The notes: generated by a model from the sequence alone, not told the origin. Positions 7,763-16,737 are shown, counted from the stretch's first letter. The stretch is DNA of 50,848 nucleotides from JBPYCR01 sp051846915 (GCF_051846915.1 NZ_JBPYCR010000020.1:1-50848), one strand, 5' to 3'. Translations and numbers: made by a program.

Positions 7763-9643
7763 TTACACCATCACTTTACAAATATCATTTGTAAAATCAA
7801 CCGGGTCACCGACAGGCAAGCCTTCGATTAACAATGCTTGATTGTACAACAAGTTCGTATAAAGCTTCACTTTTTCTTTATCCGTACTATATGACGCCTT
7901 CAACGATTCAAATACATCATGATCGACATTAATTTCCAATACTTTATCTGCTTGGACATCCGGGTTATCCGGCATTTGCTGTAGGATTTTTTCCATTTCA
8001 ATAGAAACTTCTCCATCCGTCGACAGACACACCGGATGAGATCGTAGCCGTTTGGTCGCACGTACATCTTTCACTTTATCTTTTAAAACGTCTTTCATGT
8101 AATCAAAAAGTTCCTTGTTTTCTTCAGCTTCTTGTTTCTCTGTTTCTTTATCGGCCTCATCCTCAATTCCCAAATCACCACTGGATACAGAACGAAATTC
8201 CTTTTCCTTATAGTCGTTTAGCATGCGAATCGCAAACTCGTCCACATCATCCGTAAAGTATAAAATCTCATACCCTTTATCAGCTACAAGTTCAGTCTGT
8301 GGCATCTTTGCAAGGCGGTCTACAGAATCACCGGCAGCATAGTAAATATATTTTTGCTCCTCCGGCATCCGCTCCACGTATTCATCCAACGTCACAAGCT
8401 TTTTCTCCGTTGACGAATAGAACATTAGTAGATCCTGCAACGTTTTTTTGTTTGCACCAAAATCGCTGTACACGCCAAATTTCAGCTGTCTGCCGAATGT
8501 ATCATAAAATTTAACGTACGTTTCTCGGTCATTTTTCAACATGTTTTTTAATTCTGTTTTTACTTTTTTCGTAATATTTTTCTCAATCAGCTTTAATTGG
8601 CGATCATGCTGTAACATTTCCCTGGAAATATTCAACGATAAATCCTCTGAATCGACAAGTCCTTTAACAAAACTAAAGTAATCAGGCAATAAATCTGCGC
8701 ATTTATTCATAATGAGCACACCACTAGAATAGAGCTCTAGTCCTTTTTCATATTCCTTGGAATAGTAATCAAAAGGCATTGTCTCCGGAATATATAGTAT
8801 TGCATGGTAACGGATACTACCATCTACACTTGTATGAATGTGTTTTAACGGCTTATCAAATCCATAATGTTTTTCTTGATAAAACTTTTCATAATCTTCA
8901 TCCGTCAATTCGCTTTTATTTTTGCGCCAAATTGGAATCATGCTGTTAATCGTTTCTTCTTCTACATAATCGACATATTCTTCTTCGTTATCCTCTTTCG
9001 GCTTGCTTTTAGTTACATTCATTTTGATTGGATAGCGGATGAAATCGGAATACTTTTTAACAATCTCCTGCAATCGATGTTCTTCTAAAAAGTCTTCGTA
9101 TTTTTCGTCTTCGGTATCTTCTTTTATCTTTAATACAATATCTGTTCCAACTTCTTTTTTGTCACTTGGTCGAATCGTATATCCTTCTGTGCCTTCCGAC
9201 TCCCACGTATATGCTTCTTCACTTCCAAGCGCACGACTTGTCACTGTCACCACATCGGCGACCATAAACGCGGCGTAAAATCCGACACCAAACTGTCCGA
9301 TAATATCATAGCCGTCCTCAATTTCGTTTTCCTTCTTAAATGCAAGGGAGCCACTTTCGGCAATCGTCCCTAGATTGTCTTCCAGCTCCTCTTTTGTCAT
9401 TCCGATTCCAGTGTCGGAAATCGTCAATAACCGTTTTTCCTTATCGGCCTCTATTCTTATGTAATAGTCGGCTTGGTTGAAAGTTAAAGCGTCATCCGTC
9501 AATGCTTTATAGTAAATCTTGTCAATTGCATCACTGGAATTCGAAATCAACTCACGTAAAAACACTTCTTTCTGTGAATAAATCGAGTTAATCATCATTT
9601 CCAGCAAGCGTTTGGATTCTGCCTGAAACTTTTTCTTTTCCAT
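7763..9643 (-). CDS. htpG: Hsp90-family chaperone HtpG
   Basis: An ATP-dependent cytosolic chaperone. The GHKL ATPase domain shows ELISNSSDAIDK, ISDTGIGMTKEEL, and GQFGVGFYAAFMVA, followed by the middle domain (GVLIMNKCADLLPDY, NISREMLQ) and a C-terminal dimerisation region. The open frame can extend to 9667, but GGGGCG before the ATG at 9643 and the family N terminus (MEKKKFQAESKRLL) place the start there, giving 626 residues as in B. subtilis. A perfect CIRCE lies 92 bases upstream, so HrcA control is predicted, unlike B. subtilis htpG, which is not in the HrcA class. Confidence 0.97.
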   Translation of the reverse strand: MEKKKFQAESKRLLEMMINSIYSQKEVFLRELISNSSDAIDKIYYKALTDDALTFNQADYYIRIEADKEKRLLTISDTGIGMTKEELEDNLGTIAESGSLAFKKENEIEDGYDIIGQFGVGFYAAFMVADVVTVTSRALGSEEAYTWESEGTEGYTIRPSDKKEVGTDIVLKIKEDTEDEKYEDFLEEHRLQEIVKKYSDFIRYPIKMNVTKSKPKEDNEEEYVDYVEEETINSMIPIWRKNKSELTDEDYEKFYQEKHYGFDKPLKHIHTSVDGSIRYHAILYIPETMPFDYYSKEYEKGLELYSSGVLIMNKCADLLPDYFSFVKGLVDSEDLSLNISREMLQHDRQLKLIEKNITKKVKTELKNMLKNDRETYVKFYDTFGRQLKFGVYSDFGANKKTLQDLLMFYSSTEKKLVTLDEYVERMPEEQKYIYYAAGDSVDRLAKMPQTELVADKGYEILYFTDDVDEFAIRMLNDYKEKEFRSVSSGDLGIEDEADKETEKQEAEENKELFDYMKDVLKDKVKDVRATKRLRSHPVCLSTDGEVSIEMEKILQQMPDNPDVQADKVLEINVDHDVFESLKASYSTDKEKVKLYTNLLYNQALLIEGLPVGDPVDFTNDICKVMV

Positions 9644-9734
9644 GAATATCGCCCCTTCATCTATCATTTTTTATACAATTAATAGCAACTTCAACAAGCC
9701 TATTATAAAAGATTATGGTAAAAAAATAAAATAA

Positions 9735-9761
9735 TTAGCACTCGATATAAGAGAGTGCTAA
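9735..9761. promoter_or_regulatory. CIRCE operator (HrcA binding site) of htpG
   Basis: TTAGCACTC, nine-base spacer, GAGTGCTAA: a perfect match to the CIRCE consensus. A TATAAT-like -10 lies downstream toward htpG at 9702-9707 (minus strand), so the operator sits at or just upstream of the -35 region. No other heat-shock gene is adjacent. Confidence 0.93.
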
Positions 9762-9874
9762 TTTGAAGTGAGGAAGGAGCTGAGGTATTGCTTTATCTTC
9801 ATTCAGTTTTTAATAGTAAGCATGCTTTCTTTTTGCTGTTCCAGCGATACATCTGCTAATCGTTACCAGCATCA

Positions 9875-10555
9875 TTAAATGTCTTCGCTTTCTAATTTGT
9901 TATGGATTTTCTGAATACGGAGCAAGCTGTTATGCCAATTTTCCCGGATAGCACTTATTACTTGATCAAGCACACCCTTTTTCAGCGCTGCAATGATCTT
10001 CTCATGTTCAACGTATGATTCATGGCTTTGCTCTTGTTTACTGAAATAATGGATTTCTACTCGTTGAATTTTTACTTTTAAATTCTTCAGCAATCGCTTT
10101 ATTTCCGAATTGTTTGATGGTTGAATTATTTTTTCATGGAAGGCTGTATCAGCTTGAAAGGCAGCAACTTTTTCCTCTTGCTCCCAATGTTTTTTTAGGG
10201 TGTCATTTATCTTTTCTAATGATTTTATATCTTCTTTTGTAAAATTAGCCAGCCCTTGTTCCACTGCAAGTACTTCAAGCGCTTCTACAATTGAATAAAT
10301 ATTTTCCGCTTCTTGTACATCAATCGGCGCCACTAGTGTCCAACGATTCGCTTTCGTCACTACTAACCCATCATCTTCTAAACGAAGTAGTGCTTCTCGA
10401 ATCGGCGTACGACTGATTCCCAAAAGATCTGACAGCTCTTGATCTCTTAGTTTTGTGCCCGGGTCGAGCCTTCCTATCATAATCCATTCTTGCAGGATAT
10501 CATACGCTTCATCGCGCATGAAAGTCCGCTTTATCTTAACATCACTTTTACTCAT
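9875..10555 (-). CDS. GntR-family regulator, FadR/FCD type
   Basis: A 226-residue protein with an N-terminal winged helix (YDILQEWIMIGRLDPGTKLR, ELSDLLGISRTPIREALLRL) and an alpha-helical C-terminal FCD ligand domain with the metal-type His pattern (AFHEKI, ESYVEHEKII, RENWHNSLLRI). FCD regulators usually sense carboxylic acids or metabolites of the genes beside them. The gene is last in a minus-strand series after the diaminopropionate lyase and YgeY-like genes, 85 bases from the latter, so it probably regulates them. GAGG lies before the ATG. Confidence 0.88.
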   Translation of the reverse strand: MSKSDVKIKRTFMRDEAYDILQEWIMIGRLDPGTKLRDQELSDLLGISRTPIREALLRLEDDGLVVTKANRWTLVAPIDVQEAENIYSIVEALEVLAVEQGLANFTKEDIKSLEKINDTLKKHWEQEEKVAAFQADTAFHEKIIQPSNNSEIKRLLKNLKVKIQRVEIHYFSKQEQSHESYVEHEKIIAALKKGVLDQVISAIRENWHNSLLRIQKIHNKLESEDI

Positions 10556-10640
10556 ATTAATTTAAACCTCGCTTTGTTCGATAAAAAGAGAAAAACCATG
10601 CATCACTGCCATTACTGGAGGAGTATTAATCCAAGTTTTT

Positions 10641-11819
10641 CTATATATTATTAATGAGAGATGTGTAAAATTGATATGCTTCAATAATTTTACTTACTTC
10701 GCAATTTTCATTATCCATATGGGCTAATGTGTAATCACCTGGTCCAAAACCAATCGTCGGAATTCCCATGCTTACTGGTGTCACAGCATTCGTACTAAAA
10801 TCCCAAAATTCATAACTGTCCGGTTCTACGCCAAATACATCTGTATAAGCTTTATTACAGGCAACGGTCAATTCATGGTCCTCTTCAATCTTCCATGCAG
10901 TATGAAATGGATGATAGACAATGTCTTTTCCTGTCCAGCTTCTCCTGTGCAATGTACCGACTTCCCATGTTGCATTTTTACCTTCAATTATTTGATCCAT
11001 TTCATTTTTTATCATTTCTTCCGTTTCTCCGAGAACGATTCTGCGATCCAAATATACTTCACATTCTGATGGTACAGCATTTAAAGATGCACTAACACTT
11101 GATATTCTGGACATGACTAGCGTTCCTTTGGATCCTTCATCACTCATTAAGTGCTCATTTTGCTTTTCTACCCGCTGGATAATTTCCGCCATTTCATAAA
11201 TGGCATTTTTCCCTTTTTCAGGAGCGGCCCCATGGGCAGAGACGCCTTTGGTTTTAATGATCATTTGTGCTTTTCCTTTATGGCCAAGTGTAATTTTATT
11301 ATTTGACGGTTCGCACGTAACCATAAAATCTGGCTTTAATTGTCGTTCACTGAATAAATGTTTCAAATTTTCTCCGTCACAAAATTCCTCATCAACTGTG
11401 CAGGAAACATAAATTGTTTTCCCTTTATCATATCCGAGTTTTTTTGCAGCAGCAGCCGCGTAGATGGATGAAGCGATCGCAGACTTCATATCCACTGCCC
11501 CGCGGCCGTACAATTTGCCGTCAACAATTTCCCCGCTAAAGGGCGGCACGATCCAGTCTTGTTCATTATTCACTTCTACCGTATCCATGTGCGAATCAAG
11601 CATAATCGCTTTCTCGCCGTTTCCAATTCTGCCGACGACGTTTCCGAGCGAGTCAATGAACACTTCATCATAATCAAGTGCTTTCATTTTATTTTCAATA
11701 CATGCTGCAATTTCAGCTTCTTTGTTGGAATAACTCTGAATTTGAACGAGCTCCTGTGTAAATGCAATAACATCCGCTTCCATCTCCGCCATTACTGCTG
11801 CTGTTTTGCTGTCAACCAT
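10641..11819 (-). CDS. ygeY: YgeY-type M20-family metallohydrolase
   Basis: A 392-residue member of the M20 peptidase/deacylase family. Metal ligands are visible: His77 and Asp79 in MLDSHMDTVE, Asp in GRGAVDMKS, the Glu pair in CTVDEEFCDG, and a C-terminal His in LAHMDNE. The sequence pattern and pairing with diaminopropionate ammonia-lyase match the YgeX-YgeY pair of Enterobacteria. The true substrate of YgeY is unsettled. It probably frees an amino-acid-like compound, perhaps 2,3-diaminopropionate, from a conjugate. The gene lies 41 bases after dpaL with AGGGAGAGG before the ATG. Confidence 0.85.
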   Translation of the reverse strand: MVDSKTAAVMAEMEADVIAFTQELVQIQSYSNKEAEIAACIENKMKALDYDEVFIDSLGNVVGRIGNGEKAIMLDSHMDTVEVNNEQDWIVPPFSGEIVDGKLYGRGAVDMKSAIASSIYAAAAAKKLGYDKGKTIYVSCTVDEEFCDGENLKHLFSERQLKPDFMVTCEPSNNKITLGHKGKAQMIIKTKGVSAHGAAPEKGKNAIYEMAEIIQRVEKQNEHLMSDEGSKGTLVMSRISSVSASLNAVPSECEVYLDRRIVLGETEEMIKNEMDQIIEGKNATWEVGTLHRRSWTGKDIVYHPFHTAWKIEEDHELTVACNKAYTDVFGVEPDSYEFWDFSTNAVTPVSMGIPTIGFGPGDYTLAHMDNENCEVSKIIEAYQFYTSLINNI

Positions 11820-11860
11820 AGTAAGCCTCTCCCTTCGTTCATTATTTTTATATTAACGTT

Positions 11861-13087
11861 TTACTCATTGTCATAGTGACCTTTCCAAACGATGTCCAAA
11901 TATTGTTGAACGTCCGTATCTCCTTCTGTGTTGATCATGGTCACGCGGGAGTTTTCATCCAGGCCCAATTTTTCACAAATGTGCTCATTTTCGTATGAAC
12001 GTAGAGCAAACAACAGTCCCAATGGAACAGCTCCAGATTCTCCCGAAATAATCTTCGCATCGTCCCCAAGCGGATTGCCTAGCACGCGCATGCCAAGCGC
12101 CGCAATCCGGTCATTACAGGAAAAGGAAGCTATGGCATATTGTTTGAGCAATGGGAATGCACGTGTATTCGGTTCACCGCAGCACAACCCGGCCATAATG
12201 GAATTCAAATGCCCGCTTACCACTTCCATTTCCCCTGTGTCATTGGAAAAGGAGCGGTAATAACAATCAGCAAGATCCGGTTCCACAACAATTATTTTTG
12301 GAGGATTTTCACGGTAGTATTCTGTGTAATACGCCGCAATTCCCGCAGCAAATGAACCGACCCCTGCTTGTAAAATGACATGAGTTGGCGGCTGTTCGCC
12401 GTTATTTTCCGTCTCATCAATCATTTCTTTCGCAATGCCGGCATACCCTTGCATAATCCACAAAGGAATTTCTTCATATCCTTCCCAAGCAGTATCCTGG
12501 ACAAGCACCCAGCCTTTTTCATCTGCCATGTTTGCACTCATACGAACGGTGTCATCATAGTTCATATCTGTTATTTCCGCAAAGGCACCTTCATTACGGA
12601 TTGCTTCCAGCCTAGATTCGGTTGATCCTTTTGGCATATAAATAACGGACCTTTGTCCAAGTTCTCTTGCGGCCCAGGCAATACCCCGCCCATGATTTCC
12701 ATCGGTTGCAGAAATAAACGTAATTTCGCCAAGTTTTTCTTTCACTTCATCCGCTTGTAAGTCAGCAAACGAAAGATCTCCGATATCTCTCCCAAGCTGT
12801 TCAGCAAGATATTTTCCTACTGCATATATTCCACCCATAACTTTAAAGGCATTAAGACGAAATCGCTTCGACTCGTCTTTCACTTTAATTTCTCCTACAC
12901 GTAAATAGTCCGCCAGATTTTGTAATGAAACATATGGTGTATGTGTATATAGCGGATGTGTTTGCTGAAACTGTAATACGTTACTAATAACATCGCTGGA
13001 AAAATCAGCTAACGCTTCCTCATTGTATGCAGAAGAATAAAATGCATTTTTAACCCACTTCATCTGTTGACCTTTAGCTTTACTCAT
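11861..13087 (-). CDS. dpaL: Diaminopropionate ammonia-lyase
   Basis: A PLP enzyme converting 2,3-diaminopropionate to pyruvate and two ammonia. The 408-residue protein carries the YgeX N terminus (VKNAFYSSAYNEEAL) and the Schiff-base lysine at residue 82 in RFRLNAFKVMGG, followed by ATDGNHGRGIAWAA and the glycine-rich LQAGVGSFAAGI phosphate loop. MINTEGDTD closes the domain. GAGGTGACATGGA precedes the ATG. It heads a three-gene series with the YgeY-type hydrolase and a GntR regulator, pointing to catabolism of an amino-acid derivative as a nitrogen or carbon source. No transporter is in the series. Confidence 0.92.
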   Translation of the reverse strand: MSKAKGQQMKWVKNAFYSSAYNEEALADFSSDVISNVLQFQQTHPLYTHTPYVSLQNLADYLRVGEIKVKDESKRFRLNAFKVMGGIYAVGKYLAEQLGRDIGDLSFADLQADEVKEKLGEITFISATDGNHGRGIAWAARELGQRSVIYMPKGSTESRLEAIRNEGAFAEITDMNYDDTVRMSANMADEKGWVLVQDTAWEGYEEIPLWIMQGYAGIAKEMIDETENNGEQPPTHVILQAGVGSFAAGIAAYYTEYYRENPPKIIVVEPDLADCYYRSFSNDTGEMEVVSGHLNSIMAGLCCGEPNTRAFPLLKQYAIASFSCNDRIAALGMRVLGNPLGDDAKIISGESGAVPLGLLFALRSYENEHICEKLGLDENSRVTMINTEGDTDVQQYLDIVWKGHYDNE

Positions 13088-13155
13088 TCCATGTCACCTC
13101 ATCTAATAAGTACTAGTGCTTTTTTGAACAAACGCTAGTAATGGTTTGAATTATT

Positions 13156-13340
13156 TCATTTCATTACTAACATAATGACGATTAACACCATGCCTGCTGT
13201 TCCTAACGTCCCAATTGATATGTAATATACCACATTTCCTAAAACAGTCAATCCTATTGCTTGTTTATTTTTTGTTATTCCGTTGATTATGAATAAAAAA
13301 TAAGGGAATAGCCATAAGAAAACTAAGTGAATGATATTGG
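13156..13340 (-). pseudogene. Possible remnant of a small membrane protein gene
   Basis: On the minus strand a frame ending at TGA (13156-13158) reads like two membrane helices (FLWLFPYFLFIING and LGNVVYYISIGTLGTAGM) with a basic KNKQ linker. There is no ATG, GTG or TTG with a ribosome site at its front, and it runs back toward the oppositely oriented gene at 13353. It may be a decayed gene or chance hydrophobic coding in AT-rich DNA. Confidence 0.22.
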
Positions 13341-13352
13341 GAGTGCAAAGAA

Positions 13353-13772
13353 ATGAAGCAATTAATTAAACTAATAGTTATTGGTTTCATATCCGGAATA
13401 ATACTCGCTCTTTTTCTAAAAGGAATTAAGTTGTTGAATAATACCCACGCTTATGATCTTCTCTTCAATTTCGATTACATTCCAGTCATTAACCATTGGG
13501 AGCCAGACTATTTATGGGGCACGATCTTTCATTATTCCACCTGTGTGTTCAGCGTTGTTGCGCTGTATTATATATTAAGATTATTTCATCTCGAGCGCAA
13601 AACCTTCCTTTATTTTCTAGCGTACACGGGCGGAGGGGCTGTTTTATTTTTCTTAACGGCATTATCCGATCAACCGCCTGCCGCAACTAATATGGCCGCA
13701 TGGATTTATTGGACAGTTGGACATGCTACTTTTAGTGTGGCTGTTGGTGTATTGATAAAAAAGTGGACATGA
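13353..13772 (+). CDS. Small four-helix membrane protein, function unknown
   Basis: It has 139 residues with four hydrophobic segments at about 7-25, 58-78, 86-104 and 115-134. Conserved-looking polar motifs lie between them: NHWEPDYLWGTIFHYS before helix 2 and SDQPPAATNMAAW before helix 4. GGGAGTGCAAAGAA precedes the ATG. I do not recognise the family with confidence; small Bacillaceae membrane proteins of the DUF1440 (YagU) kind are one possibility. It ends 2 bases from the stop of the convergent TPR-protein gene. Confidence 0.75.
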   Translation: MKQLIKLIVIGFISGIILALFLKGIKLLNNTHAYDLLFNFDYIPVINHWEPDYLWGTIFHYSTCVFSVVALYYILRLFHLERKTFLYFLAYTGGGAVLFFLTALSDQPPAATNMAAWIYWTVGHATFSVAVGVLIKKWT

Positions 13773-13774
13773 AT

Positions 13775-14731
13775 TTAATCGTCCGGCAGTATTTCACTAG
13801 CTTGAACGAGGATGGAGTAGCGGATAAGAGGCATCTTTTTTATGATTATTCTTCCCCTCTGATCACCTGCTTGATCCCGATCCAATCTACTTTCCTCTAC
13901 AAACGATTGCCAATAAGGTATCGAGTTTCTAAATTGGGACAAAGCCCTGCGGAAGGCATCACCCCTAACTTCGTCCAACTGATGTTCCAATTGTTGATTT
14001 ATTCCTTCCAACGTAAGACCTGACTTACTTTTAATAAAATAGTACATGACAGTAAATTGGGTTGGCGATAACTGATAACGCTCATTGGAAAACACGAGAA
14101 ATTTCCCTTCCTCACCTTTATATAACAATACCTCGCCAGTACCATCCATTTCATCTGCATAATGGTCGGAGATAATTCGTTCTCCCTCCTCCGTAATTAA
14201 ACGATAATAACTTCTGGCCAATGCTCTTTCCGAATTTACTAGTAACTCTCGCCTATACTTATCAATAAGAGAATCATTCACGTCACGCTCGACATAAAGA
14301 TTTGCGTCTTCTTCCTCTAACTCTTTCAATGCTTCTTTTGCCATCAGTATGCCACAGTTGACTAATAGCATATAGGTAAGTTGCCGTTGAGTATCATTTA
14401 ACGCTTCGGTGATCGAACCCGTCAGCGCCTTTTCAAAATGAGAAGCTGCCTGACCATAGGCTTCCTTTCGATAAAACACGTGAGCCAGCCGGTAGTGGGC
14501 TATCGGATTGTCTCGTTGCAGTTGCAACGCCTTTTTAAAGTTTTCTTCAGCTATACGAGGGTCTGGCCGGTCGGACATCTTAAAATATTCCCCTTGCCGC
14601 ACATACAGTTGAACGAGCAATCGTTCAACTTCCTTTTGCACCTCCCTATCCCTGCTTTTTCGTGCATCTAGTAACCGACCTCTTAATAACCGTTCTTTCT
14701 CTATTGGTGTCAGTCCTTGTAATTCATTCAT
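13775..14731 (-). CDS. Tetratricopeptide-repeat protein with possible C-terminal winged helix
   Basis: From the Met at 14731 (MNELQGLTPIEKERLL) it has 318 residues; an in-frame ATG at 14764 gives 329 and neither start has a strong ribosome site. Residues about 55-110 form TPR-like helices (AEENFKKALQLQRDNPIAHY, YGQAASHFEKAL). The C-terminal third contains YQLSPTQFTVMYYFIKSKSG, which resembles the winged helix of OmpR-type output domains, and then a helical tail. It could be a regulator that combines a TPR sensor and a DNA-binding output, but the winged helix is my inference. No signal peptide or membrane segment is seen. Confidence 0.65.
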   Translation of the reverse strand: MNELQGLTPIEKERLLRGRLLDARKSRDREVQKEVERLLVQLYVRQGEYFKMSDRPDPRIAEENFKKALQLQRDNPIAHYRLAHVFYRKEAYGQAASHFEKALTGSITEALNDTQRQLTYMLLVNCGILMAKEALKELEEEDANLYVERDVNDSLIDKYRRELLVNSERALARSYYRLITEEGERIISDHYADEMDGTGEVLLYKGEEGKFLVFSNERYQLSPTQFTVMYYFIKSKSGLTLEGINQQLEHQLDEVRGDAFRRALSQFRNSIPYWQSFVEESRLDRDQAGDQRGRIIIKKMPLIRYSILVQASEILPDD

Positions 14732-14883
14732 TCCATCACCGTCTTTCACAAATTTTATAACCATTCGCTTTCAACAAGCTTTTTTCCTTCCTTGATCCCT
14801 CAATTTTTACTATCAGCTGTGATCGTGCATCACAGCTGCTTTGCAATAATGAAATTACTCAAAAACAAAGGAGCGATTTTAAA

Positions 14884-16185
14884 ATGAGCAAAAGATTACG
14901 ATTGGCGAGACACGGTTTACAGGTAGAAGATTTACAAAAAAACACGAATGCCGGAATGCTGTTAAACGAAACAATAAAACAAATGGAAGTAATTGAACAG
15001 GATTTTGAAACGATTTCCGAGGAACAAATGATATCTTCCCTAAACTTGGCAGCCAGGAAAATTGATGCCCCTGGCCGTGAAACATTAGTAAATCCAATAA
15101 ATGAAGATATTCCATACAGCCAACTGGATACGTATGTACGAGGGATCGTTCGCTGGATGAATGAATTAAACATTTTAACGATTAATTGCTGTGATGGGCA
15201 TAAAAGACGACCAGCCGTTGTACACCTTTTAGGTTATATTACAGCGAATCAAAAAGAAATATTACAAGCGGCAACACCGTCTGCCATTCGCATCATGTTT
15301 TCCGGTGATAAGATAACATTTCATTATGAGGAAATTGCGGATTTATTAAAAGTTGCCGAAAACCTTTATAACCTTTTTACTACTAATATAGATATAACCG
15401 AATTAAGGGCCGAGCATTTCAAACATCGACTGTTGCGGTTATTGCAATTCTCTGGTGAAAGCGGGAATGAAATAGAGATTCGTAATTACCTTCTCAGTTA
15501 TTTAAGAAAACGAATGGATTATGTTAAGCGTGACCGGAAAGGAAATGTATTGGCTGCAAAATTTTATGGGGATGGACCAACAATTTTATTATCCGCCCAC
15601 ATGGATGTTTATAGTAAAATAGAACCTAACCGTGACATATTGGAACACGGAAGTATATTAACAAGCTCCACTGGTATTCTAGGCGCAGATGACCGTGCAG
15701 GAATTGCTGCTATTTTGGAGACTATAACACTCATCGAAAATGCCCCATTTAACGGTACTTTAAAAGTAGCCTTTACCGTTGAAGAAGAAGTAGGATGTGT
15801 AGGTTCAAAAAATATCGATAAAAGATTTGTGGAAGATGTCGATGGTGCCATCGTAATTGACCGTAGAGGGATTAGGGATATTGTTACTTCCAACTTTAAT
15901 ACAAACTTTTGTGATGAAGCATATGGAGAAATTTTTGAACAGGCAGGAGAGCTTGCAGGAATGAATGATTGGAAGACGACCGTCGGCGGTTTAAGTGATG
16001 CAGCAACCTTTACCTCTTTTGGTATCCCTACCGTAAATCTTTCAGCCGGTTACCTAAACGAACATACCTCAAGCGAACAGGTCGATTATATAGCAACTTA
16101 TGAAACAGCCTTACTTGTCACTACCGTCCTTCAGCACGGGATGATTGGGAAAAAGGAAAAGCTAACTAGCCTAACTAGTATATAA
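14884..16185 (+). CDS. M20/M42-like metallopeptidase with an unrecognised N-terminal domain
   Basis: The 433-residue protein has a C-terminal co-catalytic zinc peptidase domain from about residue 175: His in SAHMDV, Asp in GADDRAG, Glu pair in VEEEVG, Asp in VIDRRG and His in LNEHTSSE, i.e. the complete ligand set of tripeptidase T/M42-like enzymes. The first 170 residues are not part of that fold; they include a Cys-Cys-Asp-Gly-His motif (INCCDGHKRRP) and I do not recognise them. AAAGGAG precedes the ATG. It is transcribed alone, divergent from the TPR-protein gene across about 120-150 bases. Peptide or acyl-amino-acid hydrolysis is likely; the N-terminal domain may give specificity. Confidence 0.8.
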   Translation: MSKRLRLARHGLQVEDLQKNTNAGMLLNETIKQMEVIEQDFETISEEQMISSLNLAARKIDAPGRETLVNPINEDIPYSQLDTYVRGIVRWMNELNILTINCCDGHKRRPAVVHLLGYITANQKEILQAATPSAIRIMFSGDKITFHYEEIADLLKVAENLYNLFTTNIDITELRAEHFKHRLLRLLQFSGESGNEIEIRNYLLSYLRKRMDYVKRDRKGNVLAAKFYGDGPTILLSAHMDVYSKIEPNRDILEHGSILTSSTGILGADDRAGIAAILETITLIENAPFNGTLKVAFTVEEEVGCVGSKNIDKRFVEDVDGAIVIDRRGIRDIVTSNFNTNFCDEAYGEIFEQAGELAGMNDWKTTVGGLSDAATFTSFGIPTVNLSAGYLNEHTSSEQVDYIATYETALLVTTVLQHGMIGKKEKLTSLTSI

Positions 16186-16212
16186 AGTATGAAGAGAATA
16201 TTTAGTTGATGT

Positions 16213-16507
16213 GGGGCTGGGACAAAAGTATTTTATCAAGTAAAAAACTGAATAATTAAATTTAGTGTATGCCTTCGCTCCGTAAATATACTTCGCTTTC
16301 ACCCGCAGGGCACAAGCGCGACATCCGTTCATGCGCTGCATTCACGGTGTCTTCTTTGCCGCAGGCGACTGGTGAGGCTTCTCAGAGCTAACGCTCTTCC
16401 GGTGTCTTACCGATGCGTTTCCTCCTGCAGGAGTCTACGTATATTTCTGGAGCTAATTTGGTTCATTATTCGGATTTTTAACTTAGCAACTCCGATATGT
16501 CCCAGCC
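16213..16507. repeat. About 295-bp imperfect inverted-repeat element with GGCTGGGACA ends
   Basis: Ends are GGCTGGGACA and TGTCCCAGCC. Nested arms also pair: AAGTAAAAAACTGAATAAT with the inverse of ATTATTCGGATTTTTAACTT, and GCTCCGTAAATATACTTCGC with the inverse of GTCTACGTATATTTCTGGAGC-like sequence near 16432-16452. It has no coding capacity and fills the space between two genes. It looks like a MITE-like or structured-RNA element of Bacillaceae, distinct from the GCGCAAGCGCCC family. Confidence 0.75.
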
Positions 16508-16536
16508 TGAATACATAAACGATGTTATTCCATCAT

Positions 16537-16737
16537 TTAACTAATATTTTCATTCCTAAGATAGTGATATAGTTTATTTTCAATAGAATTCTCCATCACT
16601 AAATTCATATGAACAACCGGAAGCTCTCTTCCTTTGTCATTCATCATAGTATCCTGTTGAACAGTCTTTCTATCAGGAGTTGCTTTTCCTATGTAATAAA
16701 AGTCTGTCCCCTCATCATCATCTTTTTTATTATTCAA
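16537..16737 (-). pseudogene. C-terminal remnant resembling DUF3427-type helicase tails
   Basis: The 66-codon frame opens at a TTG without ribosome site and an in-frame stop lies a few codons upstream. The text TDFYYIGKA, RELPVVHMNLVMEN and ENKLYHYL has the look of the very C terminus of DEAD/DEAH helicases with a DUF3427 domain. The helicase body is absent, so this is probably the last piece of a deleted gene. Confidence 0.4.

Noticed and set aside
9788..9859. 23-codon plus-strand frame beside CIRCE with AAGGAG upstream
   Set aside because: Spacing is acceptable, but the peptide has no recognisable feature and codon use is not gene-like; it may be chance.
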